Source of the DNA: Duganella levis | GTDB lineage: Bacteria > Pseudomonadota > Gammaproteobacteria > Burkholderiales > Burkholderiaceae_D | NCBI RefSeq assembly: GCF_009857605.1 | Contig: NZ_WWCT01000009.1 | Span: 1 to 64,000 of the forward strand | Reading direction: 5' to 3' | Length of the DNA: 64,000 bases | Part shown: positions 1 to 10,470 of the stretch, one piece after another | How the letters are laid out: each line of letters opens with the position of its first letter | Position numbering within the stretch: the stretch's first letter is position 1 | Notes under the pieces: model-generated | Databases searched by the model: none | What the model saw: only the letters and a program-made list of their open reading frames with translations | What the model was told of the DNA's origin: nothing | Translations under genes and position numbers: made by a program

Positions 1-828
1 CCGCAGGCAGCACCGCCAGCGGTCGCAGCACCGCAAGCGCCTTCGGCTGCGTACACGCCGCCTGCCGCGCCGTCACGTCCTGCACCGTGGGAAGACATGC
101 CGCCAGCCGCCGATGGCGGCGCGGCTGTCCTGGAAGCGCCGGTCCGCGTGGCGCCGCCAGTAGCCGCACCGCAGCAAGTCGCGCCAGCCCCGCAAGCCAG
201 ACAGCAAGCCGTTGAAGACGACGTGCCATCCTGGGTCACTGAATTCTCGGACGACAGCGCAGTCGCCGCACCAGCCTCGTCGCATCCCTACGCGCCGTCG
301 CCATCGGCGGCCCAAGCGGGACAGCCTGAAGACCCGCACGCCATCGCCATGCCAGCCCGCGCCGCACCGGCACCCGCCAAGGCGCCGTACGCCTACGTGG
401 TAACGCCAGTCCCGGAACTGAACTGGGATGGCAACTGGCCCGCCGTGGCCGCCGCTTTGCCACTGCGCGGCACCGCCCAGCAACTGGCCATGCAAGCCGA
501 GATGGTCAGCTGCACCTTTGAAGGCAACGCCGCCGTGTTCACCCTGCGCGTGCCGATCGAAACCTGGCGCACCCCCGGCAACCTGGAAAAACTGACCACC
601 GTGCTGACCGAACGCTTCGGCCGTACGGTGCGCGTCGATAGCGAACTGGGCGCCGTCTGGTACACCGGCAGCGCCGAGGCGCAAGCCTACCGCGACGCCT
701 GCCAGCGCGCCGCCGAGGACATCGTCGCCAACGATCCTTTTGTGAACAGCATGATCCGCGAACTGGATGCCTGGGTTGTGCCCGGCACCGTGGTGCCGCC
801 GCAGTTTAGTGCGGCAGCGGCCGGCTGA
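1..828 (+). CDS. dnaX: DNA polymerase III subunit gamma/tau, C-terminal part (5' truncated by window)
   Basis: The frame is open from base 1 to the stop at 826-828, so the start lies left of the window. The visible 275 residues begin with a Pro/Ala-rich linker of about 130 residues. A folded C-terminal domain follows (ELNWDGNW ... NDPFVNSMIREL), typical of the tau region that contacts the polymerase alpha subunit and DnaB. The ATPase part is not in the window. Tau joins the replicative polymerases to the clamp loader. The assignment rests on this C-terminal domain and on ybaB and recR immediately downstream, a very conserved order (dnaX-ybaB-recR). Confidence 0.9.
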   Translation, partial: PQAAPPAVAAPQAPSAAYTPPAAPSRPAPWEDMPPAADGGAAVLEAPVRVAPPVAAPQQVAPAPQARQQAVEDDVPSWVTEFSDDSAVAAPASSHPYAPSPSAAQAGQPEDPHAIAMPARAAPAPAKAPYAYVVTPVPELNWDGNWPAVAAALPLRGTAQQLAMQAEMVSCTFEGNAAVFTLRVPIETWRTPGNLEKLTTVLTERFGRTVRVDSELGAVWYTGSAEAQAYRDACQRAAEDIVANDPFVNSMIRELDAWVVPGTVVPPQFSAAAAG

Positions 829-863
829 TCGCCATCTTTAACTGAAACTCGGAGAACTCCATC

Positions 864-1190
864 ATGATGAAAAACCAACTCGCCGGCCTGATGAAACAAG
901 CCCAGGCAATGCAAGACAATATGAAAAAAGCCCAGGAATCGCTGGCGCTGATCGAAGTCGAAGGCCAGTCGGGCGCCGGCCTGGTCAAGGTCGTGATGAC
1001 CTGCAAGAACGACGTCAAGCGCGTCTCGATCGACCCGTCGCTGCTGGCCGACGACAAAGACATGCTGGAAGACCTGGTCGCCGCCGCCTTCAACGACGCC
1101 GTGCGCAAAGCGGAAGCCACCGCCGCCGAAAAAATGGGTGGCCTGACCTCGGGCATGAACCTGCCGGCCGGCTTCAAGATGCCTTTCTAA
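864..1190 (+). CDS. ybaB: YbaB/EbfC family nucleoid-associated protein
   Basis: 108 residues, the usual family length. The N-terminus is a Met/Gln-rich helix ([19 protein letters not shown]), then the family core with [12 protein letters not shown] and a C-terminus rich in Gly and Met. Members form dimers that bind DNA in the nucleoid. A GGAG ribosome site lies about 10 bases before the ATG; a second ATG follows directly, so the protein could begin one residue later. It sits 35 bases after dnaX and 6 bases before recR, the standard co-transcribed arrangement. Confidence 0.95.
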   Translation: MMKNQLAGLMKQAQAMQDNMKKAQESLALIEVEGQSGAGLVKVVMTCKNDVKRVSIDPSLLADDKDMLEDLVAAAFNDAVRKAEATAAEKMGGLTSGMNLPAGFKMPF

Positions 1191-1196
1191 GGAACC

Positions 1197-1787
1197 ATGG
1201 CCAAATCGCTGGAATTCCTGACCGAGGCACTTCGCCGCTTGCCTGGCGTCGGCCCCAAGTCGGCCCAGCGAATGGCGTTCCACCTGCTGCAGCATGACCG
1301 CGAAGGCGCGGACATGCTGTCGCGCGCGCTGCATCAGGCCGTCAACGCCGTGCACCACTGCGCACTCTGCAATACCTTCACCGAAGAAGAAGTCTGCGAC
1401 ACCTGCAACGACGAGCAGCGCGACCGTCGCCTGCTGTGCGTGGTTGAGACGCCGGCCGATCAGCTGATGATCGAGCAGACGCTGACCTATAAAGGCCTGT
1501 ACTTCGTGCTGATGGGCCGGCTATCGCCGCTGGACGGTATCGGTCCCAAGGACATCCATCTGGAAAAACTGGTGGCGCGTGCCGCCGACGGGCTGGTCAC
1601 CGAAGTGGTGCTGGCCACCAATTTCACCAATGAAGGCGAAGCCACCGCGCACTACATCAGCGAGATGCTGAAGGCGCGCGGCTTGCACGTCAGCCGCCTG
1701 GCGCGTGGCGTGCCGGTCGGCGGCGAACTCGAATATGTGGACGCCGGCACCATCGCCCGCGCCATGCTGGACCGGAGAGCGACTTGA
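1197..1787 (+). CDS. recR: Recombination mediator RecR
   Basis: 196 residues, the normal RecR length. An N-terminal helix-hairpin-helix ([20 protein letters not shown]) is followed by a four-cysteine zinc finger (CALC ... CDTC) and a Toprim domain starting near [12 protein letters not shown]. The C-terminus carries the [12 protein letters not shown] signature. RecR works with RecF/RecO to load RecA on gapped DNA. The ATG is 6 bases after the ybaB stop. The stop overlaps the TTG start of the next gene (TTGA), so all three genes are probably read as one transcript. Confidence 0.97.
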   Translation: MAKSLEFLTEALRRLPGVGPKSAQRMAFHLLQHDREGADMLSRALHQAVNAVHHCALCNTFTEEEVCDTCNDEQRDRRLLCVVETPADQLMIEQTLTYKGLYFVLMGRLSPLDGIGPKDIHLEKLVARAADGLVTEVVLATNFTNEGEATAHYISEMLKARGLHVSRLARGVPVGGELEYVDAGTIARAMLDRRAT

Positions 1788-2998
1788 GCAAGAACACTTC
1801 CGGCCCCCTGGCCGGTATCAAGGTACTGGAACTGGGCACGCTGATCGCGGGCCCTTTTTGTGCGCGCATGCTGGCTGAGTTTGGCGCCGAAGTGATCAAG
1901 GTCGAATCGCCCGACGGCGGCGATCCGATCCGCAAATGGCGGGTGCTGAAGGATGGCACCTCGCTGTGGTGGTCGGTGCAGTCGCGCAACAAGAAATCGC
2001 TGACCCTGAACATGAAGCATCCGCAGGGCCGCGAGATCGCGCGCAAGCTGGCGCTGGAAGCCGACATCGTCATCGAGAACTACCGTCCCGGCGTGCTGGA
2101 GAAGTGGGAGCTCGGCTACGAACAGCTGAAGGCGCTCGATCCGTCCATCATCATGGTGCGCCTGTCCGGCTTCGGCCAGACCGGGCCGATGAAGGATTTG
2201 CCGGGCTTTGGGGCGATTGGCGAATCGATGGGCGGTTTGCGCTATGTATCCGGCCATGCCGACCGGCCGCCGGTGCGCGTCGGCGTGTCGATCGGCGACT
2301 CGGTGGCGGCCTTGCACGGCGTGATCGGCGCCATGATGGCCTTGCGTCACCGCGACGCCACCGGCGGCAAGCTGAAAGGCGAGGGACAGATGGTGGACGT
2401 GGCGCTGTACGAATCCGTCTTCAACCTGATGGAATCGCTGGTGCCGGAGTTTGACCATGCCGGCGTGGTGCGCGAGCGGACCGGCGGTTCGCTGCCGGGC
2501 ATCGTGCCGTCCAATACCTACACCACCAGCGATGGCGAGAACATCGTCATCGCCGGCAATGGCGACGCGATCTTCAAGCGGCTGGTGCTGGCCATGGGGC
2601 GCATCGACCTGGCCGGCAATGCCGAGCTGGAGCGCAACGATGGCCGCGTCAAGCACACGCAGATGATCGACGACGCCATCCAGGCCTGGTGCGACACGCA
2701 GACCATCGACAGCGCGCTGACGGTGCTGAAAGCGGCCGATGTCCCGGCCGGCAAGATCTACTCGGTGCGCGACATGATGACCGACCCGCAATTCCTCGCG
2801 CGCGAGATGTTCGAGCAGCACCAGTTCGCCGACGGCACGCCGGTCAAGCTGCCGGCCATCTCGCCCAAACTATCGGCCACGCCGGGCCACACCAAATGGC
2901 TGGGCCCAACGCTGGGCCAGCACAACGACGAAGTCCTGCAATCCCTCGGCTACACCGCCGCCGCCATCGCCGCGATGAAGCAGGATGGGGTGTTGTAG
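1784..2998 (+). CDS. CaiB/BaiF family (class III) CoA-transferase
   Basis: 404 residues. The N-terminus ([33 protein letters not shown]) is the family signature; later segments such as [10 protein letters not shown] and [12 protein letters not shown] are also typical. Class III enzymes move CoA between acyl groups; the substrate cannot be read from sequence. The start is a TTG overlapping the recR stop, preceded by GGAGAG, so translation is likely coupled to recR. Its position after recR is probably operon tail rather than function. It converges on the diguanylate cyclase gene on the other strand, with about 30 bases between the stops. Confidence 0.9.
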   Translation: MSKNTSGPLAGIKVLELGTLIAGPFCARMLAEFGAEVIKVESPDGGDPIRKWRVLKDGTSLWWSVQSRNKKSLTLNMKHPQGREIARKLALEADIVIENYRPGVLEKWELGYEQLKALDPSIIMVRLSGFGQTGPMKDLPGFGAIGESMGGLRYVSGHADRPPVRVGVSIGDSVAALHGVIGAMMALRHRDATGGKLKGEGQMVDVALYESVFNLMESLVPEFDHAGVVRERTGGSLPGIVPSNTYTTSDGENIVIAGNGDAIFKRLVLAMGRIDLAGNAELERNDGRVKHTQMIDDAIQAWCDTQTIDSALTVLKAADVPAGKIYSVRDMMTDPQFLAREMFEQHQFADGTPVKLPAISPKLSATPGHTKWLGPTLGQHNDEVLQSLGYTAAAIAAMKQDGVL

Positions 2999-3027
2999 AC
3001 GAATTCGCGAGAGGTGGGTGATGCGGA

Positions 3028-5166
3028 TCACGTCATGGCCAGCGCGGTTTGGCTGGCCAGCATGCGGTGGATGGTGTCGGGCGGCGAGGGGTGGCCGAGG
3101 TAGTAGCCTTGCACCATGTCGCAGCCGTATTGTTCCAGCAGCACCAGTTGGGCATCGGTCTCCACGCCTTCGGCCACCACCGCCATCTTCAGCCCGTGCG
3201 CCATGGCGATAATGGCGCGGGTGATGGCGGCGTTTTCGGAATCCAGCGGCAGCCCGCTGATGAAGCTCTTGTCGATCTTCAGCGCCCGCACGTCGAAGCG
3301 CTTGAGGTAGTTCATCGACGAGTAGCCGGTACCGAAATCGTCGATCGACAAATACACGCCAATGCCGCGCAGCTGTTCCAGCGTGGCCATGGTGGCGCGC
3401 GCGTCGTCCATCAGCGTGCCTTCGGTCAGCTCCAGTTCCAGCAGCTCGGCCGGAAGGCCGGTATCATGCAGCGCCGACAGCACAATCTGCATCAAATTCT
3501 CGTCCTTGAACTGCTTGGCCGACAGGTTGACCGCCACCCGCACCGGCGGCTTGCCCTGCGTCTGCCACGCCATCGCCTGCTGGCAGGCGGTGCGTAGCAC
3601 CCATTCGCCGATTGGCACGATCAGCCCGGTCTCTTCGGCCAGCGGAATGAATTCGGTCGGCGAGATTACGCCGCGCTCGGGATGGCGCCAGCGCACCAGC
3701 GCTTCAAAGCCGGTGATCTGCGCGCTGGCGACGTCGATCTGCGGCTGGTACAGCAGGTACAGTTCGTCGTTCTGCAAGGCCTTGCGCAAGCCCACCTCCA
3801 GCTTGACGTGGCTCATGATCTGCATCGTCAGCGACGAACTGTACAGCTTGGCGTTATTCTTGCCGCAGTTCTTGGCGTGGTACATGGCGGTGTCGGCATA
3901 CTTGAGCAGCGAGTTGCAGTCCTCGCCATCCTCCGGATACAGCGAGATGCCGATGCTGGCCGTGACGAAGATTTCGTGCGCGTCCAGCAGGAACGGCCGC
4001 CGCATGGCTTCCTTGACGCGGTGGGCGACGTTGAGCGCGTCTTCCACCCGCTCCAGGTCGGGAATCAGGATGGTGAATTCGTCGCCGCCCAGCCGCGCCA
4101 GGTTGGTGGCGGCTTCGGTGCGCGAGATCAGGTCGCCCGGCCGCGTGGTTTCGCGCAGGCGCTCGGAGACGGCCTTCAGCAGATGGTCGCCGACGTCGTG
4201 GCCCAGCGTGTCGTTGATGCGCTTGAAGGCGTCCAGGTCCATGAACAGCACGGCGAATTTCTTGTTGGCCTTGCGCGAGCGCGCCAGTTCGGCTTCCAGC
4301 GTTTCCAGGAAGGCCTGGCGGTTGGGGATGCCGGTCAGCGAATCGCAATAGGCCAGGCGGCGGATCTGCTCCTCGCTGCGCTTGCGCTCGCTGATATCGC
4401 GCACCAGGCCCAGCACCTCGTCCGGTCCGGTGGCCACCAGCCGCGCCTCGAAGTGGCGCACCGGCTGCGGCGCCGGATGTTCGCCCTGGCGCACGCGTGG
4501 CGCCGGTCCGGGCAGCGGCAGTTCGTAGTCCAGCGAGTGAATGTGCTGGGTGTCCAGCACCGTCTGCACCTGCTGCAGCATGTGTTCGGCGATATCGGCC
4601 GGCAGCACCTGGCTCAGGTGCTGGCCGACGCAGCGCTCGCTGGAAAAGACGCTGCTGGCCTCGTGGCCTTGTTCGTAGTCGAGGTAGTAGCCGTCCTTGT
4701 TCATGCGGAAGAAAGTGTCGGGAATGGCCGCCAGCACGGCGCGGTGCTGGGCGTCGGCGATGCGCAGGCGGCTGATGGCGTCGCTGGCGCGCAGTACGTA
4801 CAGCACGCGGTGGCCGAGGATGGGCCAGTTGATCGGCTTGGAGACGAAGTCGGTGGCGCCGGCCTCGTAGGCGCGCGTGACCGATTCCAGCTCGTCGCCG
4901 CCGGTGACCATGATGATGGGTACGCTCGCCTGGGTTTCCAGCCGGCGGATTTCGCGGCACACGCTAAAGCCGTCCATGCCGGGCATGTCGACGTCCAGCA
5001 GCACCAGGTCGGGCGCCACGCTCTGGTAGCAGGCCAGCGCCTTGAGGCCGTCCTCGGCTTCGATGGCGTCCAGGCCGACCTGGGCCAGCATCTCCAGCAT
5101 CAGCAGCCGCATGGTGGGATCGTCGTCGGCGACCAGTACCAGGCCGCGTTTGGGGGAAGTTGCCAT
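3028..5166 (-). CDS. Response regulator with REC-PAS-GGDEF-EAL domains (c-di-GMP turnover)
   Basis: 712 residues. A receiver domain occupies about 8-125, with the acidic pocket DDD at 14-16 and phospho-acceptor D58 in LLLDVDMPG. A PAS-like sensor follows at about 140-262, then a GGDEF domain with intact GGDEF at 360-364 and an EAL domain with EAL at 488-490 and DFGTGYSS later. Both catalytic signatures look intact, so it may make or degrade cyclic di-GMP depending on phosphorylation. The ATG lies 2 bases after the stop of the upstream hybrid kinase gene. The two are surely co-transcribed and probably partners (inference). Confidence 0.93.
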   Translation of the reverse strand: MATSPKRGLVLVADDDPTMRLLMLEMLAQVGLDAIEAEDGLKALACYQSVAPDLVLLDVDMPGMDGFSVCREIRRLETQASVPIIMVTGGDELESVTRAYEAGATDFVSKPINWPILGHRVLYVLRASDAISRLRIADAQHRAVLAAIPDTFFRMNKDGYYLDYEQGHEASSVFSSERCVGQHLSQVLPADIAEHMLQQVQTVLDTQHIHSLDYELPLPGPAPRVRQGEHPAPQPVRHFEARLVATGPDEVLGLVRDISERKRSEEQIRRLAYCDSLTGIPNRQAFLETLEAELARSRKANKKFAVLFMDLDAFKRINDTLGHDVGDHLLKAVSERLRETTRPGDLISRTEAATNLARLGGDEFTILIPDLERVEDALNVAHRVKEAMRRPFLLDAHEIFVTASIGISLYPEDGEDCNSLLKYADTAMYHAKNCGKNNAKLYSSSLTMQIMSHVKLEVGLRKALQNDELYLLYQPQIDVASAQITGFEALVRWRHPERGVISPTEFIPLAEETGLIVPIGEWVLRTACQQAMAWQTQGKPPVRVAVNLSAKQFKDENLMQIVLSALHDTGLPAELLELELTEGTLMDDARATMATLEQLRGIGVYLSIDDFGTGYSSMNYLKRFDVRALKIDKSFISGLPLDSENAAITRAIIAMAHGLKMAVVAEGVETDAQLVLLEQYGCDMVQGYYLGHPSPPDTIHRMLASQTALAMT

Positions 5167-5168
5167 GA

Positions 5169-8030
5169 TCAGGTTTCCTTTTCCAGCATTGCTCCCAACG
5201 CCTGCCGCGCGGCCTGGAAAGATCGTTCCATGTCAGCCAGCAGGACAGCGGCGCCGGCGGTGGTTTCGTTGCGTCCCAGTTGTTCCAGTTCCTTGCTGCG
5301 CTGGGCCAGGGCGTTGGCGCCGACATTGGCGGCGCTGGATTTGAGACTGTGCGCCGTCTTGCGCAGTTGTTCGGCATCGTCGGCGGCGATCGCCTGGCGG
5401 AGGGTGTGCAGGTGGCCCGGCGTGTCGTTCAGGAAGGCTTGCAGCACGCGTTCCAGCAACGCGTCGCCGTTGGCCGGGCTGAGGGCGCGGATGTTATCCA
5501 GTGCTTGTTGATTGATCGGTTCGTCATCGGACGGCGGTTCGGCCAGCGCGGCCGACGGGGCTGGCACGCGCGGCAGGCTGATCCAGCGCGCCAGGGTCTG
5601 TCCCAGCGCTTGCTGGGTGTAAGGCTTGCTCAGGTAGTCGTCCATGCCGGCCGCCAGGCAGGATTCGCGGTCGCCTTGCAGCGCGTTGGCGGTGATGGCG
5701 ATGATCGGCAGGCTGCGCGCGCGGCCGCGTTGCTGTTCGTGGCGGCGGATTTCGGTGGTGGCGGCGAAACCATCCATCACTGGCATCTGGCAATCCATCA
5801 GGATCAGGTCGAAATCGTCGGCCTGCACCGAGTGCAGCGCTTCCTCGCCGTTGCAGGCGCGGCTGACGTCCAGGCCCAGTCCCTCCAGCATTGCGCTGGC
5901 GACTTCGACGTTGACGGGATTGTCTTCCGCCAGCAGTACCTTGCGCCGTTTGCGCGCACGCGTACCCGGCACGGCGCCGCTGCTGACCGCGCTGACCGGC
6001 GGCGCCGTCACCGCCACCGCCATCGCATCGGCGACGCCGGGCAGACGCGGCGGCGGTGTTTCGGCCGCTGGCGCATCCACCACCGGCCGGCTGTCGCGGC
6101 CGCGTACCGGGGTGACGATGGCGTCGTACAGATCGCATTCGCGTGGCGGCTTGATCAGCTGGAAGGCGACGCCGGCGGCGCGCCGTTGCACGCCGTCGGC
6201 GGCGTTGCGTTCGGTGCTCAGCAACAGCAGGCGAGTCGGCGTCAGCGTGCTGTCGGCGCGGATGGCGGCCGCCAGTGCCAGGCCGGAGGTGCGCGGCTGC
6301 TGCATGTCGAGCAGTACCACGTCATAGGCCTGGCCGCGTGCCGCCGCCTGCCGCAGCTGGGACACGGCCTCGTTAGCGGTGGCGCTGGCATAGCTGATGC
6401 GCCAGGTCGCCAGTTGCCGCTCCAGCGCGGCGCGGCTGGCCGGATGTTCATCGACAATCAAAGCACGGATTCCCTGTGTTGCGGTGGATGGATCGTCGAT
6501 ATCGATACGACGTTTGTCAAAATTTACGGCAAACCAAAAGATCGATCCTTGAGTTAGCGCATGATCCACGCCTATAGAGCCGCCCATTAATTCCACCAGT
6601 TGCTTGGAGATTGCCAGGCCCAGCCCGGTGCCGCCGTGCTTGCGCGTGGTGGAACCGTCCGCCTGCGAGAAGGAATCGAAGATGCGCGCGCGCGCTTCGG
6701 CTGAGACGCCGATGCCGCTGTCATGCACTTCGAAGCGCAGGCCGACCGATGGCGCGTCTTCCTGCGCGACGACCACCTTGAGCGTGATCTGGCCGCTATC
6801 GGTGAACTTGATAGCGTTGCCGAGCAGATTGAAGATCACCTGCCGCAGCCGGTTGGGATCACCGCAGATGCTGAGCGGAATGTTGTAGGCGATGTCCAGC
6901 TCCAGCCGCAGCCCCTTGGCCTGCGCCTGCGGCGAGAACACATTGTCGATGTCGTCCAGCAGGTCGCGGAAATTGAAGTGGATGTATTCAACCGTCAGCT
7001 TGCCGGCTTCGATCTTGGAAAAATCGAGGATGTCGTTGATGATCACCAGCAGATGTTCGCCCGAACGCTTGACCATGCTGGTGTAGTGGCGCTGCTGTTC
7101 CGTCAGGCGCGTGGCCAGCAGCAGCTCGGTCATGCCGAGCACGCCATTCATCGGCGTGCGGATTTCGTGGCTCATGGTGGCGAGGAAGGCGCTCTTGGCC
7201 TGACTGGCGGCCTCGGCCGAATTCTTGGCTTTTTCCAGCTGCTCGGTGCGCACGCTGACCTGGCGTTCCAGCTGGTCGCGGTATTCGGCCAGCGCGGCGT
7301 CGCGGCCTTCCACCTGCGCCAGCATGTCGTTGAAGCTGTCGATCAGCGCGCCCAGCTCGTCGCTGCGCTGGTGGACGATGCGCGGCGTCGCGTGGCCGCG
7401 GCTGACCTGCTGGGCGGCGGCGATCAACTGGCCGACCGGCTCGGCGATGCTGCCCTTGAAGCGGGCCGCCGTCAGCAGCGCCATCATGAACGACAGCGCG
7501 GCGGCGGCGACGGCGGCGCCGAGGTTTTTCAGGATGTCCAGCCACATCCGCAACTGCGAACTTTCCAGCATCACCACGCCGACCTCCGTCTCGCCATCGC
7601 GCAGCACGCGATAGACGCGCAACGCTGGTGACCACAGCGGGCCGCTGCGTTCGGTGGTAAGGTCGGTGGCGTTGGTGGTGGCGTCCAGCTCATCCGGCCC
7701 GGTCTGCTTCTGGGGCAGGCGCGGCGAAGTGTAGCGCGCCAGCAGCTTGCCGTCGCTGCTGTACAGCGCCGCCTGCAGGATGTCTTCCTCGACCGCCAGC
7801 GTCGCCAGCGTCTGCTCGGCCTGGTGGCGGTCGACGTATAGCAGGGCGCTGCGGCTGTTGCTGCCGATGACGCCAGCCAGCGAGGAGAGTTGCTGACGCG
7901 AATCCTCGCTGTGACTGAGCACGGCGGTGGCGGCAAATGCGACGAATACCAGCAGCAAGGCGCTACCAGTGGACACCACGGACATGATCGTGAGCTTTTG
8001 GCTCAGACCGGAACGTTCAAAGTTGAACAT
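5169..8030 (-). CDS. Hybrid sensor histidine kinase, BarA-like (HAMP-HisKA-HATPase-REC-REC-HPt)
   Basis: 953 residues. Membrane segments at about 14-38 and 170-190 flank a periplasmic sensor region; HAMP follows. HisKA has [10 protein letters not shown] with H288, then an ATPase domain with [18 protein letters not shown]. The first receiver (about 527-640) has D-E where two acidic residues are usual, so it may be impaired. The second (about 690-815, [13 protein letters not shown]) looks complete. A C-terminal HPt domain contains HSLKSSA. The full phosphorelay is thus in one chain and could pass phosphate to the REC-GGDEF-EAL protein encoded 2 bases downstream. The sensed signal is unknown. 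Confidence 0.93.
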   Translation of the reverse strand: MFNFERSGLSQKLTIMSVVSTGSALLLVFVAFAATAVLSHSEDSRQQLSSLAGVIGSNSRSALLYVDRHQAEQTLATLAVEEDILQAALYSSDGKLLARYTSPRLPQKQTGPDELDATTNATDLTTERSGPLWSPALRVYRVLRDGETEVGVVMLESSQLRMWLDILKNLGAAVAAAALSFMMALLTAARFKGSIAEPVGQLIAAAQQVSRGHATPRIVHQRSDELGALIDSFNDMLAQVEGRDAALAEYRDQLERQVSVRTEQLEKAKNSAEAASQAKSAFLATMSHEIRTPMNGVLGMTELLLATRLTEQQRHYTSMVKRSGEHLLVIINDILDFSKIEAGKLTVEYIHFNFRDLLDDIDNVFSPQAQAKGLRLELDIAYNIPLSICGDPNRLRQVIFNLLGNAIKFTDSGQITLKVVVAQEDAPSVGLRFEVHDSGIGVSAEARARIFDSFSQADGSTTRKHGGTGLGLAISKQLVELMGGSIGVDHALTQGSIFWFAVNFDKRRIDIDDPSTATQGIRALIVDEHPASRAALERQLATWRISYASATANEAVSQLRQAAARGQAYDVVLLDMQQPRTSGLALAAAIRADSTLTPTRLLLLSTERNAADGVQRRAAGVAFQLIKPPRECDLYDAIVTPVRGRDSRPVVDAPAAETPPPRLPGVADAMAVAVTAPPVSAVSSGAVPGTRARKRRKVLLAEDNPVNVEVASAMLEGLGLDVSRACNGEEALHSVQADDFDLILMDCQMPVMDGFAATTEIRRHEQQRGRARSLPIIAITANALQGDRESCLAAGMDDYLSKPYTQQALGQTLARWISLPRVPAPSAALAEPPSDDEPINQQALDNIRALSPANGDALLERVLQAFLNDTPGHLHTLRQAIAADDAEQLRKTAHSLKSSAANVGANALAQRSKELEQLGRNETTAGAAVLLADMERSFQAARQALGAMLEKET

Positions 8031-8161
8031 CGCGCGCGCCTCTCAATAAATTCCAATAGGAAAAATATATGTATCTGGCACACTCGACATTGATCCTTGT
8101 CTAAGGCTGCACGTTTGCGCTGCCTCAAACAACATGTGCGCAGGCGTCGCAAGCTAGGGGG

Positions 8162-9367
8162 ATGGAACGCAAAAAAATCCTGTTCGTGGCCGAGGCGGTC
8201 ACACTGGCCCACGTAGGCCGTCCGTTGGCGCTGGCGCAGATGCTGGACCGCCAGCGCTACGACGTGCACTTCGCCTGCGCACCCGGTTACGAACGGTTCT
8301 TGCAGGGCAGCCAGCTCAGCAACTGGCCACTGACCAGCATTGCCAGCGCGCGTTTTCTGGCCGCGCTGGCGGCCGGCAAACCGGTGTACGACGCGCCGAC
8401 GCTGGCGCAGTACGTGCTGGACGATATGCGGCTGTTGCAGGAGCTGCGGCCCGATGTAGTGATCGGCGACTTTCGGTTGTCGCTATCGGTCAGCGCGCGG
8501 CTGGTGCAGGTGCCGTATGTCAGCGTCATCAATGCCTACTGGAGTCCCTACGTGACGCAGCGTTACCAGGTGCCGGCGATTGCGCTGGCGCGCGTGTTGC
8601 CGATACCGCTGGCCGACAGCCTGTTCAACCTGGTGCGGCCGCTGGCGTTTGCCTTGCACAGCCGGCCGCTGAACCAGGTGCGGCGCGCCTACCGCCTGCC
8701 GTCGCTGGGGCGCGATCTGCGGCGCATCTACACCGACGCCGATTACGTGCTGTATGCCGATATTCCGGAGATGTTTCCGCCGAGTGATTTGCCGGCGTCG
8801 CATAGCTACCTGGGGCCGGTGATGTGGTCGCCGCCGGGCGAGTTGCCGGCGTGGTGGGATGGCGTGTCCGGCATGCGCGACATCATCTACGTCACGCTGG
8901 GCAGTTCGGGGCAGGGCGCCTTGTTGCCGCAGGTGCTGCAGGCGCTGGCGCCGCTGCCGGTGACGGTGATCGCCGCCACCGCCGGTAACGTTGACGTCGG
9001 CGTACTGCCGGACAACGCGCTGGTGGCCGACTACCTGCCCGGCGAGCTGGCGGCGGCGCGTTCGCGGCTGGTCATCTGCAACGGTGGCAGCCCGACCAGC
9101 CAGCAGGCGCTGGCGGCCGGCGTACCAGTGCTGGGCATTGCCGGCAATCTGGACCAGTATCTGAACATGGATGGCGTGCTGCGCGCCGGCGCCGGCGCCT
9201 TGTTGCGCTCGGACCGCTTGGCGGAAGAACCCTTGCGCGAGACGGCGTTGCAACTGCTGTCACAAGCTGAGCCGCGCGCGGCGGCGGCGCGGGTGGCGCA
9301 GCAATTCCAGCGTTATGATGCCGGCGCGCGGCTGGCAGGTTGTCTGGCGCGCATTCTGCAAAGATAA
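8162..9367 (+). CDS. UGT/MGT-like glycosyltransferase (GT-B fold)
   Basis: 401 residues. An N-terminal Rossmann-type half begins KKILFVAEAVTLAHVGRPLALA. The C-terminal half has IIYVTLGSSGQG and the nucleotide-sugar motif region CNGGSPTSQQALAAGVPVLGI followed by DQYLNM, as in macrolide and UDP-sugar glycosyltransferases. There are no membrane segments. It probably glycosylates a lipid or small molecule; acceptor unknown. It is alone on this strand, divergent from the hybrid kinase and convergent with the PEP-CTERM genes. Only a G-run sits close before the ATG, so the ribosome site is weak. The stop codon touches the A-tract of the facing terminator. Confidence 0.85.
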   Translation: MERKKILFVAEAVTLAHVGRPLALAQMLDRQRYDVHFACAPGYERFLQGSQLSNWPLTSIASARFLAALAAGKPVYDAPTLAQYVLDDMRLLQELRPDVVIGDFRLSLSVSARLVQVPYVSVINAYWSPYVTQRYQVPAIALARVLPIPLADSLFNLVRPLAFALHSRPLNQVRRAYRLPSLGRDLRRIYTDADYVLYADIPEMFPPSDLPASHSYLGPVMWSPPGELPAWWDGVSGMRDIIYVTLGSSGQGALLPQVLQALAPLPVTVIAATAGNVDVGVLPDNALVADYLPGELAAARSRLVICNGGSPTSQQALAAGVPVLGIAGNLDQYLNMDGVLRAGAGALLRSDRLAEEPLRETALQLLSQAEPRAAAARVAQQFQRYDAGARLAGCLARILQR

Positions 9368-9401
9368 AAAAAGCGGACCGGCGCTGTTCCGCCGATCCGC
9401 T
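9366..9401 (-). terminator. Rho-independent terminator of PEP-CTERM copy 1
   Basis: A 12-bp stem (9372-9383 with 9390-9401, one mismatch) and 6-base loop. Read on the minus strand it is followed by seven T residues. It ends the transcript of the adjacent PEP-CTERM gene and may also stop the convergent glycosyltransferase. A near-identical copy lies at 10416-10451. Confidence 0.85.
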
Positions 9402-9420
9402 GCCAATACTGCTGCTGCGC

Positions 9421-10341
9421 TCAGGACTGCACTTTGCGGCGTGTGCCCAGCGCGAGGCCAGCAAAGCCCAGTCCGATCAGTGCCAGCGTGGCAGGTTCCG
9501 GAATCGTGGCAAAGCTCTGCGACGAGTCGACCTTCAGGAATGGCACTGTGGTGGGGGTGGAGCCGTCCCACATGGTGGTGGGGGTAAAGAACGACGGCAC
9601 GTTGGTGGTGCCGGTGAATTTGTCGACAAAGATGGAGCCGGTAACCGCATCCAGGTACAGCGGATTCACATAGTCGAGCATGAAGCGCGAGTCGAACGAG
9701 CCGGTGCCGACCGCGCCGCTGGCGCTGAAACTGGAGGCGTTGAATACCAGGTGGCCGGACAGGATCAGGATGCCGTCGCCGTCGCCGCCGGCGCCGCCGC
9801 AACCGGTCGAGGTGCTGCCGGCGCCGTAACAGCGCACGGTGTTGGGGCCGTTGCCGGGAATGGCGCGGCTGCCGTCGGTGATGTTATCGAGGTAGATGGC
9901 CATGTTCTGCACGCCGGCGTGCAGCGGATCGACATCCATCGCCGCCGACTGGGTGGGTGGCAGGCCGAAGTTGATGGTGGTGGTGCTTTGCGCCGTCACC
10001 AGTTCCTGGAAGCGAACCAATTTGGTGATCTCATAAGTGGTGTTTAGCCCCGCCGGCGTCACGATGGCGGGGATGTTGCTGTTCGACATAGTACCGACCA
10101 TCATTTGTGAGCGCAGTTCGGTCAAGTAAGGCGCGGTGGCGCCAGGACCGACGATGCGGCCGGGGATGAAGCCGCTGGACAGGCCGGTATCGGTGACGTT
10201 GGTCCACAAGTCGGCATAGGTGGTGTAGTTGCCCGTGCCGGTCGGGTCCAGGCCCAGTGTGGGGCCGGCGCTGGCGGTCAGTGGCGCCGTCAGCGCGCCG
10301 GCCAGGATGGCGACAGCCAGCGCGGGGTGATGGGTGTTCAT
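9421..10341 (-). CDS. PEP-CTERM sorting domain protein, copy 1
   Basis: 306 residues. An N-terminal signal peptide (about 1-25, ending LTASA) precedes a Gly/Thr/Ser-rich secreted body with one cysteine pair (CYG ... GCGG). The C-terminal sorting tail is PEPATLALIGLGFAGLALG followed by TRRK. In known systems exosortase cuts this tail and the protein goes to the surface or matrix; no exosortase gene is in this window. AAGGAG lies before the ATG. It is the shorter-promoter member of a tandem duplication: body, ribosome site and terminator match copy 2, but the upstream sigma-54 site is absent. Function of the body unknown. Confidence 0.9.
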   Translation of the reverse strand: MNTHHPALAVAILAGALTAPLTASAGPTLGLDPTGTGNYTTYADLWTNVTDTGLSSGFIPGRIVGPGATAPYLTELRSQMMVGTMSNSNIPAIVTPAGLNTTYEITKLVRFQELVTAQSTTTINFGLPPTQSAAMDVDPLHAGVQNMAIYLDNITDGSRAIPGNGPNTVRCYGAGSTSTGCGGAGGDGDGILILSGHLVFNASSFSASGAVGTGSFDSRFMLDYVNPLYLDAVTGSIFVDKFTGTTNVPSFFTPTTMWDGSTPTTVPFLKVDSSQSFATIPEPATLALIGLGFAGLALGTRRKVQS

Positions 10342-10415
10342 GTGTGCTCCTTGAAAAGGGCCAGGGGAATCGAGGCCGTAGGTAAAAAATCAGTCGCAGC
10401 GATAGAAAAAGGCGG

Positions 10416-10451
10416 AAAAAAAGCGGGCCGGCGCTGTTCTGCCGATCCGCT
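10416..10451 (-). terminator. Rho-independent terminator of PEP-CTERM copy 2
   Basis: A GC-rich stem with 10422-10433 pairing to 10440-10451, followed on the minus strand by seven T residues. It duplicates the element at 9366-9401. It lies directly upstream of copy 1, so transcription from copy 2 should stop before entering copy 1. Confidence 0.85.
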
Positions 10452-10470
10452 GTCAATACCGCTGCTGCGG

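Noticed and set aside
3682..5511. A 609-codon open frame on the plus strand
   Set aside because: Opposite strand of the REC-GGDEF-EAL and kinase genes; no domain, low-complexity composition.
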